Of a stretch of DNA of 64,000 nt, positions 10,960 through 21,051 are shown in pieces. The notes beneath the pieces were generated by a model. The model saw only the letters and a list, made by a program, of their open reading frames with translations, searched no databases and had not been told where the DNA came from. Source of the stretch: Mesomycoplasma ovipneumoniae ATCC 29419. GTDB taxonomy: Bacteria; Bacillota_I; Bacilli_A; Mycoplasmatales; Metamycoplasmataceae. Both the position numbers and the translations under genes were made by a program. The stretch covers positions 806,001 to 870,000 of the forward strand of contig NZ_CP118522.1 in NCBI RefSeq assembly GCF_028885435.1. The letters are read 5' to 3'. Positions within the stretch are counted from its first letter, which is position 1; every line of letters begins with the position of its first letter.

Positions 10960-12337
10960 GGGAATATTAAGTATTTTGTGTACTAAAGCAAATATGCTTT
11001 GATAAAATTTATCATAAAGGACCAAAATATGAAAAAAAGCAAAAACAATTATCCCCATTGCAGTTAGAAGCTAGAAAAATTGCTAACAAATACGTAGATT
11101 ATAAAAAAGTAAAAGAGAAGATTTTCACAACGAAATTTCGCAAGCGCTTAAAAATATTGTTGAGGAGGTCTTAATGGCGGAATTAAGCCATCATTTAGGT
11201 TATGAAAAAGGCGATCGAAGCAAAAAGGTGTGCATAGACCGAATAACCGAAACGGGTTTTCGAGCAAAACTGTGAATTGTAAAAATGGTAATATTCGTCT
11301 AAAAATACCAAGAGATCGAAATGGCACTTTTGAGAACAAATTCATCGGTAAATACGAAACAAATTTAGCCGATATCGAAGAACAAGTGTTTTCACTTTTT
11401 GCATCAGGAATGTCATATGAAGATATTGCTAACACAATAAAAAATATCTATAAAAAAGAAGTAAGTAACGGCTGAATTTCTTCAGTTACTAACAAATTAT
11501 TGCCTGAAATTGAAAAGTGAAAATCGCAAAAAATTGACAATTCCTATCCAATTTTGTACATTGATGGGATGTTTTTTAATGTTAAAGAAAACGGTGTTTT
11601 TTGTCAAGAAATCGCTTTATCTTATTCTTGCAATTGATTGGCAGGAAATAAAAAAATACTGGGATTTTGGATTAAAAATACCGAATCAGCAAGTAATTGA
11701 CTTGATGTTTTTAGCGAACTAAAAACTCGCGGGCTGCAAGATGTTCTAATAATTTCTTGTGATAATCTAAGTGGAATTAGTCAGGCAATTGAAGCGGTTT
11801 TCCCGCAAACAGATATTCAAAAATGTGTTGTTCACCAAATTAGAAACTCGCTTTCAAAAGTTTCTTACAAGCACAAAAAAGAGTTTGCCCAGGATATGAA
11901 AAGTATTTATCAAGCGATTAATCAAGAATCTGCAATGCAAAATCTTGATGAATTTGCGGAAAAATGAGGTCAAAAATATCCTTCAATTATCAAGTCTTGG
12001 TATGCAAACTTCGTTGAATTAACGACATTTTTTAAATATCCATATGAATTGAGGCAAATAATTTATACAACAAATTCAATTGAATCAGTAAATAGATTAA
12101 TTAGGAAAAATACAAAAACAAAAGGCGGAATTCAAAGTGTAAATTACCTTTCAAAAATAACTTATTTAACGCTCCAGAACGCATCTATAAAATGAAAAAG
12201 GCAGGTAAGAAATTGAGATACAATTAAGAAACAATTAGAAATTATTTTCCCTAATCGGTTAAATAATGTAAAATTAAATTAGATTTCTATTTTAAAAATG
12301 CATAAAAAATTTATAACACAAAATTATGAACACTCCC
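10960..12337 (+). mobile_element. IS256-like insertion sequence, copy A (1378 bp)
   Basis: Begins GGGAATATT and ends CACTCCC. The two ends form an imperfect inverted repeat in which ATTTTGTGT is conserved. It is flanked by the 8-bp direct repeat CAAAAAAC (10952-10959 and 12338-12345), the size typical of IS256. It lies inside the right arm of repeat element copy 1. Confidence 0.88.
11028..12282 (+). pseudogene. IS256 (mutator) family transposase, multiply frameshifted
   Basis: Compared with the copy at 15025-16281, this gene has five single-base changes, all in homopolymers: one A lost after the ATG (11031-11037), one A near 11110, one A near 11224, one T gained near 11600 and one G lost near 11644. 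The coding content is otherwise a complete mutator transposase with catalytic segments LYIDGMFF, ISCDNLSG and TNSIESVNRLIRKN. The net loss of 3 bases explains why this IS is 1378 rather than 1381 bp. Decay or homopolymer sequencing error are both possible. Confidence 0.85.
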
Positions 12338-12563
12338 CAAAAAACGTGATTTAGCGGTATTTTTGCGTATTTATATTCGCTAAAAAGTGAATTTTTGGCA
12401 TCAAACTGACAAACTCAGGTGTTTTGTTAATTATTTTTTTGTGGTTAAATATTAACAAAAGGTCTGGAATAATTTCAAGACGATAAATTTTTTATTAAAT
12501 AAAATTTAGTCACTCAATGGAATTAAAAATTCGGAAAAATATTGCAAAAATTTTAAAATGTGC

Positions 12564-12569
12564 TATAAT
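12564..12569 (+). promoter_or_regulatory. rpsD promoter -10 (TATAAT)
   Basis: TGTGC precedes TATAAT, the extended -10 form. The predicted transcript starts near 12576, exactly where the leader's outer stem begins. Between 12420 and 12560 I see only AT-rich spacer. Confidence 0.6.
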
Positions 12570-12575
12570 TATTTT

Positions 12576-12719
12576 GCATTTTTAAATTAACAGCATTAAA
12601 TATTGTTCAAAAAAATTCAAAATTTGTCAAGATTTGTGAGTATCCTGCTGTTGGTGAAAACATTAGATTTTGAATTCATTTAATAAATATTTAGTTTTCT
12701 CTTTTTAGTCTAAAAATGC
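12576..12719 (+). promoter_or_regulatory. structured rpsD leader, candidate S4 autoregulatory element
   Basis: The leader begins GCATTTTTA (12576-12584), which is perfectly complementary to TAAAAATGC (12711-12719) just upstream of the rpsD ribosome site. Inside this 9-bp outer stem, AACAGCA (12589-12595) pairs with TGCTGTT (12646-12652). Ribosomal protein S4 is known to repress its own synthesis through leader RNA in several bacteria, so a cis-acting S4 site is a reasonable inference, but no family match was tested. Confidence 0.5.
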
Positions 12720-12745
12720 AAATTAAATTAGTAAAAGGAGAAAAA

Positions 12746-13363
12746 ATGTCACGCTATACAGGACCAATTTTTAAAAAATCACGTCGTGTTGGCTTTTCTA
12801 TTCTTGAAACTGGAAAAGAATTTGCAAAAGGTAAACAACGAAAATACGCACCAGGGCAACATGGTCAAAGACGTTCAAAACTTTCTGACTACGGTGTTCA
12901 CCTTCGTGAAAAACAAAAAGTCCGTTTTATGTACGGTTTATCAGAAAAACAGTTTAGAAATACATATAAAAAAGCAACTAAAAAAACTGGTATTGCCGGA
13001 ACTTTGTTCTTACAAGCACTCGAATCTCGACTTGATAATTCCGTATATCGCGCAGGATTTGCCGAAACTCGTCGTCAAGCTCGTCAATTAGTTAGCCACG
13101 GTCATTTTTTGGTTAATGGAAAAAAAGTTAATATTCCATCATATCAATTAAGACAAGGTGATACATTTGAATTAACTAAGTTAAAAAATGAAAAAATCCG
13201 TAAAAACGAGCAAATTTTAACAGCATTGGAAACAAAAACAGCCGCACCTTGGCTTGAAGTTGATAAACAAAATTTCAAAGTTGTTTTTTCTCGTCGTCCG
13301 GAACGTTCTGAGTTAAATCAGGAAATTAAAGAATCACTAATTGTTGAGTTCTACAGTAAATAA
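12746..13363 (+). CDS. rpsD: 30S ribosomal protein S4
   Basis: A 205-residue protein beginning [18 protein letters not shown], with the S4 RNA-binding domain at [43 protein letters not shown]4 nucleates 30S assembly. I chose ATG 12746 because AAAGGAG lies seven bases upstream and the length is canonical; an in-frame ATG at 12716 lies inside the leader stem and is unlikely. Transcribed alone, it ends in a strong terminator. Confidence 0.96.
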   Translation: MSRYTGPIFKKSRRVGFSILETGKEFAKGKQRKYAPGQHGQRRSKLSDYGVHLREKQKVRFMYGLSEKQFRNTYKKATKKTGIAGTLFLQALESRLDNSVYRAGFAETRRQARQLVSHGHFLVNGKKVNIPSYQLRQGDTFELTKLKNEKIRKNEQILTALETKTAAPWLEVDKQNFKVVFSRRPERSELNQEIKESLIVEFYSK

Positions 13364-13384
13364 TCTAATATTCTATATAATTGA

Positions 13385-13418
13385 AAAATCCAAACCTTTA
13401 TTAGTTTGGATTTTTTTT
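13385..13418 (+). terminator. rho-independent terminator after rpsD
   Basis: AAATCCAAAC pairs with GTTTGGATTT, followed by a T run. Confidence 0.85.
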
Positions 13419-13429
13419 GTTAAAAATGG

Positions 13430-13435
13430 TATAAT
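13430..13435 (+). promoter_or_regulatory. rpiB-mutM promoter -10 (TATAAT)
   Basis: ATGG directly precedes TATAAT; the leader is about 20 bases long and contains AAGGGGG before the rpiB ATG. Confidence 0.6.
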
Positions 13436-13458
13436 TTAACAAAAAATAAGGGGGAAAA

Positions 13459-13893
13459 ATGCCAAAAAAATTTGCTATATCTTCAGATCATGCTGGTTTT
13501 GAGAGAAAAAAAGAAATAATTCAATATCTTGAATCCTTAGGTCATCAAGTTACCGACCTAGGACCATATAATGATGAGTCAAGTTCTTATGCAATTTATG
13601 GGAAAAAGTTAGCTAATTTTTTACTTGAAAATGAAAATCAGATCGGAATTGGAATTTGTGGAACAGGTCTTGGTATGTCTTATGCGCTAAATCGTTTTAA
13701 AGGAATTCGTGCCGCAAGAGTAACAAATGAAAATGATGCTTTTCTGGCCAAATTACATAATAATGCAAATGCTCTTGCTCTTTCAGGTAGATTTAATTCC
13801 CTTGAAGAATCTAAAAAAATTATTGATAAATTTTTAGAAGCAGAGTACGAAGCTGGCCGTCACCAATCTCGAATTGACGAATTGGACAAATAA
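13459..13893 (+). CDS. rpiB: ribose-5-phosphate isomerase B
   Basis: Interconverts ribose-5-phosphate and ribulose-5-phosphate in the pentose phosphate pathway. The 144 residues fit the RpiB/LacAB fold: ISSDHAGFERK at the N-terminus, GICGTGLGMSYALNRFKGIRAA with the catalytic Cys, and NANALALSGRF. The ribosome site is a strong AAGGGGGAAAA. mutM begins one base after its stop codon, so the two are coupled. The window also encodes ribulose-phosphate epimerase (rpe). Confidence 0.95.
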   Translation: MPKKFAISSDHAGFERKKEIIQYLESLGHQVTDLGPYNDESSSYAIYGKKLANFLLENENQIGIGICGTGLGMSYALNRFKGIRAARVTNENDAFLAKLHNNANALALSGRFNSLEESKKIIDKFLEAEYEAGRHQSRIDELDK

Positions 13894-13894
13894 A

Positions 13895-14713
13895 ATGCCT
13901 GAATTGCCAGAAGTTGTAACCGTTGTAAATGCCTTAAAAAAAGAGATTATCGGTAAAAAAATAGTCAATGTTTTGGCTAAAGATGAGAGTTTTATAAAAG
14001 AAATTTCATTTGTTGAATTTCAAAAAGTACTCAAAAATTCGACTATAATAGATGTTCAAAATAGGGCTAAACATATTTTATTTTTTTTAGATAACCAAAA
14101 AGTTTTACTCTCACATTTACGAATGAACGGGAAATATTTTACTTATAAGTATCCAAAATGAAATAAATTTGACTATATTTCCTTTATTTTTTCAGATAAT
14201 TCAGTTTTAAATTATAATGATAGTCGAAAATTCGGGACTTTTGTTATTAGAGATCATTTTAATTTATTCAAAACTAAACCCTTAGTCGATTTAGGACCTG
14301 AACCTTTTTATATTAATGTTGAGGATTTTTACCAAAAAATCCAAAAATCAACTCGTTCAATCAAATCGATTTTACTTGATCAGAAAATAATGAGTGGGCT
14401 AGGAAATATTTATGCTGATGAGGTTTGTTTTGCAGCTAAAATTTCTCCAGACAAAATTGCTAACCAAATAACATTAGAACAGGCCAAAATAATCGTTGAA
14501 AAGAGCAAAGAAATTCTGCAAAAATCAATTGAATTGGGTGGATCAAGTATAAATTCATATACTTCTTTGAATGCTAAAGAGGGTAAATTTCAAAATTTTT
14601 TGAAGGTACATACTAAAAAAAATTTACCTTGCACTAAGTGCAATGAAAAAATTTTAAAAGTTGTTGTTGCTGGCAGAGGAACTTATTTTTGCCCAACTTG
14701 CCAAGTTGAATAA
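13895..14713 (+). CDS. mutM: formamidopyrimidine-DNA glycosylase
   Basis: Excises 8-oxoguanine and ring-opened purines and cleaves the abasic site. The mature N-terminus PELPEVVTVVNAL carries the catalytic proline and glutamates. The helix-two-turn-helix region reads MSGLGNIYADEV, and the C-terminal zinc finger CTKC...CPTC is intact. One Trp is TGA (near 14159). 272 residues, full length. The last ~12 codons and stop lie within the left copy of a 46-bp repeat made by the downstream mobile element. Confidence 0.95.
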
Positions 14714-14722
14714 AAAACCTAT
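14677..14722. repeat. target duplication of repeat element copy 2, left copy (46 bp)
   Basis: Matches 17083-17129 apart from one C/T difference and one extra A. It covers the mutM 3' end and the first half of the mutM/ligA terminator stem (ending at CCTAT). Confidence 0.85.
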
Positions 14723-14751
14723 CCCGAGTTTCCCAGTTTGATAAAATAATC

Positions 14752-14788
14752 TTAAAAAAGTGCCCGGTTTTTTGGGTACTTCTTTAAC
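14752..14788 (-). terminator. terminator-like hairpin at the end of repeat element copy 2
   Basis: On the minus strand AAGTACCC pairs with GGGCACTT (one wobble), followed by TTTTTT. It lies downstream of the element's own promoter and hairpin. Confidence 0.5.
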
Positions 14789-14969
14789 TTTTTTGACAAA
14801 AGTTAATTGCATATTTTAAAACACTAGAAAAATCATAAAAATACAACTATTACTTAAACTCAATGCAAATAGAAAACTCGTTTTTATTTAAATTGAGCCT
14901 AAAAAAATATGAAGTTTTGAAAGAACAATAATCAAAGCCTTAAATTTGTAGATTTCTAAACGGTGAAAT

Positions 14970-16350
14970 GGGAGTGTTCATAATTTTGTGTTATAAATTT
15001 TTTATGCATTTTTAAAATAGAAATCTAATTTAATTTTACATTATTTAACCGATTAGGGAAAATAATTTCTAATTGTTTCTTAATTGTATCTCAATTTCTT
15101 ACCTGCCTTTTTCATTTTATAGATGCGTTCTGGAGCGTTAAATAAGTTATTTTTGAAAGGTAATTTACACTTTGAATTCCGCCTTTTGTTTTTGTATTTT
15201 TCCTAATTAATCTATTTACTGATTCAATTGAATTTGTTGTATAAATTATTTGCCTCAATTCATATGGATATTTAAAAAATGTCGTTAATTCAACGAAGTT
15301 TGCATACCAAGACTTGATAATTGAAGGATATTTTTTGACCTCATTTTTCCGCAAATTCATCAAGATTTTGCATTGCAGATTCTTGATTAATCGCTTGATA
15401 AATACTTTTCATATCCTGGGCAAACTCTTTTTGTGCTTGTAAGAAACTTTTGAAAGCGAGTTTCTAATTTGGTGAACAACACATTTTTGAATATCTGTTT
15501 GCGGGAAAACCGCTTCAATTGCCTGACTAATTCCACTTAGATTATCACAAGAAATTATTAGAACATCTTGCAGCCCGCGAGTTTTTAGTTCGCTAAAAAC
15601 ATCAAGTCAATTACTTGCTGATTCGGTATTTTTAATCCAAAATCCCAGTATTTTTTTATTTCCCTGCCAATCAATTGCAAGAATAAGATAAAGCGATTTC
15701 TTGACAAAAACACCGTTTTCTTTAACATTAAAAAACATCCCATCAATGTACAAAATTGGATAGGAATTGTCAATTTTTTGCGATTTTCACTTTTCAATTT
15801 CAGGCAATAATTTGTTAGTAACTGAAGAAATTCAGCCGTTACTTACTTCTTTTTTATAGATATTTTTTATTGTGTTAGCAATATCTTCATATGACATTCC
15901 TGATGCAAAAAGTGAAAACACTTGTTCTTCGATATCGGCTAAATTTGTTTCGTATTTACCGATGAATTTGTTCTCAAAAGTGCCATTTCGATCTCTTGGT
16001 ATTTTTAGACGAATATTACCATTTTTACAATTCACAGTTTTGCTCGAAAACCCGTTTCGGTTATTCGGTCTATGCACACCTTTTTTGCTTCGATCGCCTT
16101 TTTCATAACCTAAATGATGGCTTAATTCCGCCATTAAGACCTCCTCAACAATATTTTTAAGCGCTTGCGAAATTTCGTTGTGAAAATCTTCTCTTTTTAC
16201 TTTTTTATAATCTACGTATTTGTTAGCAATTTTTCTAGCTTCTAACTGCAATGGGGATAATTGTTTTTGCTTTTTTTTCATATTTTGGTCCTTTATGATA
16301 AATTTTATCAAAGCATATTTGCTTTAGTACACAAAATACTTAATATTCCC
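14970..16350 (-). mobile_element. IS256-like insertion sequence, copy B (1381 bp)
   Basis: Ends GGGAGTGTT (14970) and AATATTCCC (16350), flanked by the 8-bp direct repeat GGTGAAAT (14962-14969 and 16351-16358). Same element as copy A but in the opposite orientation and at a different point of another repeat element. Confidence 0.9.
15025..16281 (-). pseudogene. IS256 (mutator) family transposase, near-intact with two offsetting frameshifts
   Basis: From ATG 16281 the protein begins MKKKQKQLSPLQLEARKIA and is colinear with IS256 transposases. The catalytic residues lie in LYIDGMFFNVK, ISCDNLSGISQ and NSIESVNRL. Compared with copy A one A is missing near 15430 (KHKKEFAQ) and one is extra near 15335 (WGQKYPS). 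The two changes cancel, leaving roughly 30 residues out of frame between them. Both are in A runs, so sequencing error should be excluded before calling it dead. Confidence 0.85.
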
Positions 16351-16554
16351 GGTGAAATTTAAGCATTCCATCATATTTAAAAGTATAATGGATAATTCGC
16401 ATTTTCTGATTTTTTTATGCCAAAAACATAATTAATTCCTCCTTAATTCAATATCAAATTTATTAATTATTCTTAAGTGAGTCTAATTGTAACCTAATTT
16501 TATTTTTGACCAAGCATTTTTTTTTTTTTTTTGCAAAAGGTTAATTTCAAAATA

Positions 16555-16586
16555 ATAAAAATTAAGATTTTGCGTCAAAAAACCCT
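16555..16586. repeat. 32-bp target duplication of the deletion derivative, left copy
   Basis: Perfect match to 16981-17012; derived from the right arm of repeat element copy 2. Confidence 0.9.
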
Positions 16587-16980
16587 CCCGAGTTTCCCAG
16601 TTTTAAGGCAAAAATTCACTTTTTAGTGAATATAAATATGAAAAAACACCCGTAAATCAGTGTTTTTTGAACGTAAAACCTTAATTTATATTAATGTCAT
16701 TTAATTGCATTTTAAGTAATTTTATGGTATAATTATAAATTATGAAAAAACAAAATAAAGATGGTTTTATTGAAATAAACAAATTGTTTGGCAAAAAACC
16801 TAAATATTTTAAGGAAATTTCAAACATGAAATTTGAAACAAGTTATTTGTAAACAATCAATATTTTGATATCTTAATAAATTACTAATAAAATTGTAATT
16901 AACTTTTACCAAAAAACTTAAAAAATTGCCTAAAACCGGATGCTTTTTTGAAATTACCTTATCAAACTGGGAAACTCAGG
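16587..16980 (+). mobile_element. 394-bp internal deletion derivative of the IS1634-like element
   Basis: Starts CCCGAGTTTCCCAGTTTT and ends AACTGGGAAACTCAGG, like the full element at 3628-5523. It keeps the left end, promoter and first codons (ATGAAAAAACAAAA, from 16742), then jumps to sequence matching about 4885-4972, then 5242-5260, then about 5378 to the right end. The first junction lies at CAAAAT, present at both parental sites. It has no functional transposase, yet has perfect 32-bp flanking repeats, so it was probably moved in trans. Confidence 0.85.
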
Positions 16981-17012
16981 ATAAAAATTAAGATTTTGCG
17001 TCAAAAAACCCT
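16981..17012. repeat. 32-bp target duplication of the deletion derivative, right copy
   Basis: Perfect match to 16555-16586. Confidence 0.9.
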
Positions 17013-17082
17013 GATTTACGGGTATTTTTGCATTTCTGTATTCAATAAAAAGTTAATTTTCCCATCAAACTATCAAACTCGG

Positions 17083-17129
17083 AGGAACTTATTTTTGTCC
17101 AACTTGCCAAGTTGAATAAAAAAACCTAT
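17083..17129. repeat. target duplication of repeat element copy 2, right copy
   Basis: Duplicate of the mutM 3' end (matches 14677-14722 apart from a synonymous C to T and one extra A). Confidence 0.85.
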
Positions 17130-17147
17130 AAATTCATAGGTTTTTTT
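17118..17147. terminator. bidirectional terminator between mutM and ligA
   Basis: CCTAT / ATAGG stem extended by A and T runs on either side, so it can serve both convergent genes. The left target repeat stops in the middle of this stem. Confidence 0.8.
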
Positions 17148-19191
17148 ATTCAATTTTACTTTTTATTAGCTCTCAAAATTCTTCTTCAGAGATTCTTTTA
17201 ACACCTAATTTAATTGCTTTTTCTATTTTTGATCCGGTCGATTCGCCCGTTACCAAATAAGCGGTTTGTTTGGTTATTGATGTGTGAAAATATGCGCCTG
17301 TTTGTTCGATAATTTTAACAAATTCGTGTCTTGGTTTGGATAATTTTCCTGAAATTGCAAACGATGTCCAACCAATTAAAGACGGTGAAATAGTTGGATT
17401 TTTGAAATTAAAATCCACGTTTTCAAGACAGTCAAGTAGTTTTTGATTTTCCTCATTGTTAAAATATTCAATCAACGAACTAATTATGACAGGACCAAAA
17501 TCATTTTGATTTTTTAGTATTTTAAAATCTAACTTTCTTAATTCAGAGATATTTTTAGCATATCTTGCAAGAATTTTAGCAGCTTTTATTCCAACGTTTT
17601 TTATTCCTAAACCAAAAATTAACCTATGAAAATCGATGTTTTTTGCTTTTTCAACTTCATTAAGCAATTTAATTACTGACTTAATTTGCAAAGATGGAGC
17701 GCGTTTATTTTCTGAATTTAATTGACTAGGTTTAAATTCGGAATAAATTTTTTCAAGGTTATTTTTAAGGTCAAAAATATCACAAATATTAGAAATAATT
17801 TTTTTATCTAATAGTGTTTGAATTCTTTTTTCGGCTAGGGTTTCGATATTTAAAGCTGCTTTTGATGAAAAGTGAACGATTTTTTGAAGAATTATACCAG
17901 GACAATTTTTGTTTTGACAAAACTGATCAATTCCTGATTCGCTAAAAATTAGTTCAGACTGACATTTTGGACAGTTTTTTGCAATTGAAAAGTTAGTTTT
18001 TTCATGGTTTTCAACACTTCCGATAATTTGCGGGATAATTTCGCCCGCTTTTTTAACAAAAACATCAGACATTAAATTTAATTTTAGATTTTCAATATAA
18101 GAATAATTAGGCAAAACAGCCGAAGAAATAAGACTACCACCAAGATTTACCGGCTCAATTTTGGCATTATATGTGACTTTTCCGGTTCTGCCAATTGTGG
18201 GAAAAATTTCTAGAAGTTTAGTTTTTGCAACGTCATCTTCAAATTTAAAGGCAATAATACTGTGAGGAAATTTTGAAGTAAAGCCTAACTGATCATAAAG
18301 CAAAAACTCATTAATTTTGATAACAACGCCGTCAATATTGTAATTTAGTTGCTCTCTTTTTTGTTTAATTTGGCCAATAAAGTCAAAAACATCGTTTAAA
18401 TTCTTACATTCTTTTTGAAAATCATTAGTTTTAAAACCTAATTTTTTTAAAAAAGCGATTGCCTCTAACTGTCTAAAAATTTTATGTTTTTCTGGTTCAA
18501 CAAGTGTATAAAAAAACCCGCTTAAAAATGAAAAATCTTCGCTAGCTGAATCTTTTTGGTTCTTTTTATATCGTCTAAGAATTCCACTTGCGGCATTTCG
18601 AGGATTTTTGAAGACATTTGTCTCAGTTTGTAAACTTTCAAAGGCAGAATTATCTATGTAAATTTCCCCTCTTATTTCAAGGTCATCAAAATAATCTATT
18701 GTTTTAGGGATAAATTCATCCTTAATTTTAAGGACATTAACTAAAACATCTTCACCAAAAACACCGTCGCCACGAGTTAGTGCTTGAATAAGTTGGCCAT
18801 TTTTATAGATTAGTGAAAGGGAAATTCCATCAATTTTTGGCTCGACAAAAAAAGTTACATTTTCTAAAATTACCATTGCTTTTTGGGCTCATTTTTCAAG
18901 TTCAGATTTTGTATGAGACTTATTGAGCGACAGCATCGGAACTGAGTGTTTAATTTTGGCAAATTTTGATGTAATTTTGCTACCAACTTGTTGGCTTGGA
19001 GATGAATTAAGTTCTTCTAAAGTAAAAAGATAGTAATATTTTTGCTCCAAATTTATTAATTCTCTCAGCTTTTTGTCATAAATTAAATCATCAACAAGTG
19101 GATTTTGCAGTTGATAGTAATGATGATTTCAAGTTTCAATTTGCTTTCTTAACTCAAGAATTTCATTGCGAATTTTAGAATTATTTTCCAT
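17146..19191 (-). CDS. ligA: NAD-dependent DNA ligase
   Basis: Seals nicks in duplex DNA during replication and repair. 681 residues from ATG 19191 with TGA as Trp. The adenylation domain has the lysine nucleophile in EPKIDGISLSL (about K119); a Cys4 zinc finger follows (CPKC ... CQNKNCPG), then helix-hairpin-helix repeats (FGLGIKNVGIKAAKIL) and a C-terminal BRCT domain (WTSFAISGKL ... AYLVTGESTGSKI). It is the last gene of the dnaX-ecf-ligA array and starts two bases after the ecfT stop. Confidence 0.97.
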
Positions 19192-19193
19192 GA

Positions 19194-20156
19194 TTAAATT
19201 TTTTGATTAGTGTAGAGTCATCAAAATGGAAGGCGCGAAATTGGAATAATATTCATTTCCATTAAAACTGTTAAAGTAATGAGGGCAATAAAAATAAGGG
19301 CAAAAAGGTAATCAAGCTTGTTAAAAACTAGGCGGCGATAACGGCTTCTTTTTGCATAAACATCATAACCGCGGACATCCATAGCATTAGAAAGATCTTC
19401 AGCCCGTGAAAAAGCAAGTACAAAAAGCGGAATTACTAAAGTTATTAATGATTTGACTTTATCCTTAATTTTTCCGTGTTTAAAATCAACCCCACGCGAA
19501 GACTGAGCTTTCATAATTCGGGTCGCCTCGAGTAACAAAGTCGGAATAAAACGAATCGCGATTGAAATAATCATTGCAATTATATGGGTCGGAATAAATA
19601 AAAGTTTTAAAGGCAGAATTAAATCTTCAATTGCACGGGTTAGTAAAAATGGCTTTGTTGAATAAGTTAAAATTGTAGTTGAAATTATCATGCCATAAAT
19701 TCGAACCGCTAAAACTAGAGAGCGAATTATGCTAACAGTTCCAATTGAAAATTTTATACTTCCAAATAAAACGGTCGGCTCGACTAAATATCAAGAAATA
19801 AAATGCGTTGTTTCTTCAGGATTTAGACCTAAAACTTTATATTTAGGCGGTTCATTATCAGATGAAATGCCTAAAATTGTATTAATATTTTGGTGATCAA
19901 TAATAAATCCGTAAATTATTAACATAATTATGAAAATGATTATTGGCATTTTCATTAAAGTAAAAATTTGCTTAACTCTTTTTGTTGTTATATAGAAAAA
20001 AACAAGCGAGAGCAAAAGCAGAATTGAAATTGTCGCTAAATGGGTAGTGACAAAAAAAAGCACTGCAAAAAGAATGTTAAAAGCTATTTTTAGTCGGGGG
20101 TCCATTTTATGAATTATTGTGTTTCTTGGGACATATTTAGCAACACTAATTTGCAT
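19194..20156 (-). CDS. ecfT: ECF transporter transmembrane protein EcfT
   Basis: Membrane coupling subunit of the energy-coupling-factor transporter, which links EcfA1/A2 ATPases to vitamin-specific S components. 320 residues, about six hydrophobic helices, with the coupling motifs of the CbiQ/EcfT family seen at EATRIMKAQSSRGVDF and SNAMDVRGYDV (the A-R-G type motifs contacting the ATPases). It overlaps the 3' end of ecfA2 and is followed immediately by ligA. No S component is encoded here, as expected for a shared (group II) module. Confidence 0.92.
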
Positions 20157-21051
20157 TTTTTTCCTTTTTTATTAATAGATTAATTTGACTAATCAATTCA
20201 TCAATTGACTTGACTTTCGAAATTGGATATCCTATTTTTACTAATTTTTCACGGAAATTTAGTAAATTTGTAGGTAACATTTCATTTTCAATAAGAAATT
20301 GATTATTATCTAAAATAGGATATGTTTCACCATCGTATATAATTTTACCATCTTTAAAAAAAATACAACGTTTTGTTCACTCTAAAACACTATCAAGATC
20401 ATGAGTTGCTAAAATGATTGTTTTTCCATTTTTATGAAGAGTGTCCAATATTTCAAGCATTTTTACCGAACCCTGAGGGTCAAGACCTGCCGTTGGTTCG
20501 TCAAAAAAAATTATATCCGGATCCATTGCTAAAATTCCGGCAATTGCAACTCTTCGTTTTTGGCCACCTGAGAGTTCAAAAGGTGATTTGTCTAAAAAAG
20601 TCTCATCAAGACCGACTAGTTTTATCATTTCAGCTGCTTTTTTCTTGGCTTCTTCTTTGTTTACTCCCATTGAAACAGCGCCAAAAATAATATCTTTTTC
20701 AATAGTTTGTTCAAAAAGTTGGTATTCAGCAAATTGAAAAACCACTCCAACTCGACGGCGAATTTGGTTTATAAATTTAAACTTTGATTTTAAAAATCTA
20801 GGTCTTTCAACAACTAATTTTTTTTCAGTTTTGGACTCTTGATCAAAATAAAAATACTCAACTTGACCTTTATCAGGGAGCAAAAGTGCGTTCATATGTT
20901 GGATAAAAGTTGTTTTTCCTGAGCCAGTTTGACCTATTATTGCGATAAATTCACCTTGATTAATTTCAACAGAGACATTGTCAAGCGCTTTTATTTCAAT
21001 TGGTAATTTTTGGTCGTAAATTTTTACGATATTTTTTGCTTTAATTTTCAT
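20146..21051 (-). CDS. ecfA2: ECF transporter ATP-binding protein EcfA2
   Basis: ABC ATPase with Walker [10 protein letters not shown], signature [13 protein letters not shown], Walker [14 protein letters not shown] and switch His in LATHDLDSV. 301 residues; the C-terminal ~75 residues follow an in-frame TGA. An extended loop between the Walker A region and Q-loop ([17 protein letters not shown]) is a mild oddity. Its ATG overlaps the ecfA1 stop by four bases. Confidence 0.94.

Larger units (their letters stand above)
10530..12419 (-). mobile_element. short IS-related repeat element (copy 1), interrupted by an IS256-like copy
   Basis: Member of a family seen five times here. The right end (CATCAAACTGACAAACTCAGG, ending 12419) and the adjoining palindrome match the reverse complement of the IS1634-like left end. 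The interior carries the family's conserved hairpin (10628-10670), start site and minus-strand promoter (TTGCTC, 16 bases, TATAAT). The left edge is uncertain; homology to other copies is visible from about 10530. An IS256-like element sits at 10960-12337. Confidence 0.7.
14723..17082 (-). mobile_element. short IS-related repeat element (copy 2) hosting two further insertions
   Basis: Left end CCCGAGTTTCCCAGTTTG at 14723-14742, right end CAAACTCGG ending 17082. The element's own sequence is 14723-14969, 16351-16586 and 17013-17082. It carries the conserved hairpin (about 14856-14896) and, on the minus strand, a degenerate promoter (TTGGTC/TACAAT) and a terminator-like stem near 14758-14781. 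Inserted in it are an IS256-like copy and a 394-bp deletion derivative of the IS1634-like element. Confidence 0.85.

Noticed and set aside
11510..11722. Alternative-frame ORFs inside the IS256-like copies
   Set aside because: They are out-of-frame readings over the real transposase sequence; the homology lies in the frame with the DDE motifs.
10326..12480. A diverged long direct repeat around element copy 1 (T-rich segments near 10340 and 12430)
   Set aside because: Similarity is limited and dominated by A/T runs; not enough to call a target duplication.
15330..15440. Programmed frameshifting in the IS256-like transposase of copy B
   Set aside because: IS256 transposases are made from one frame, and the two indels occur in plain A runs that differ from copy A, so mutation or sequencing error is simpler.
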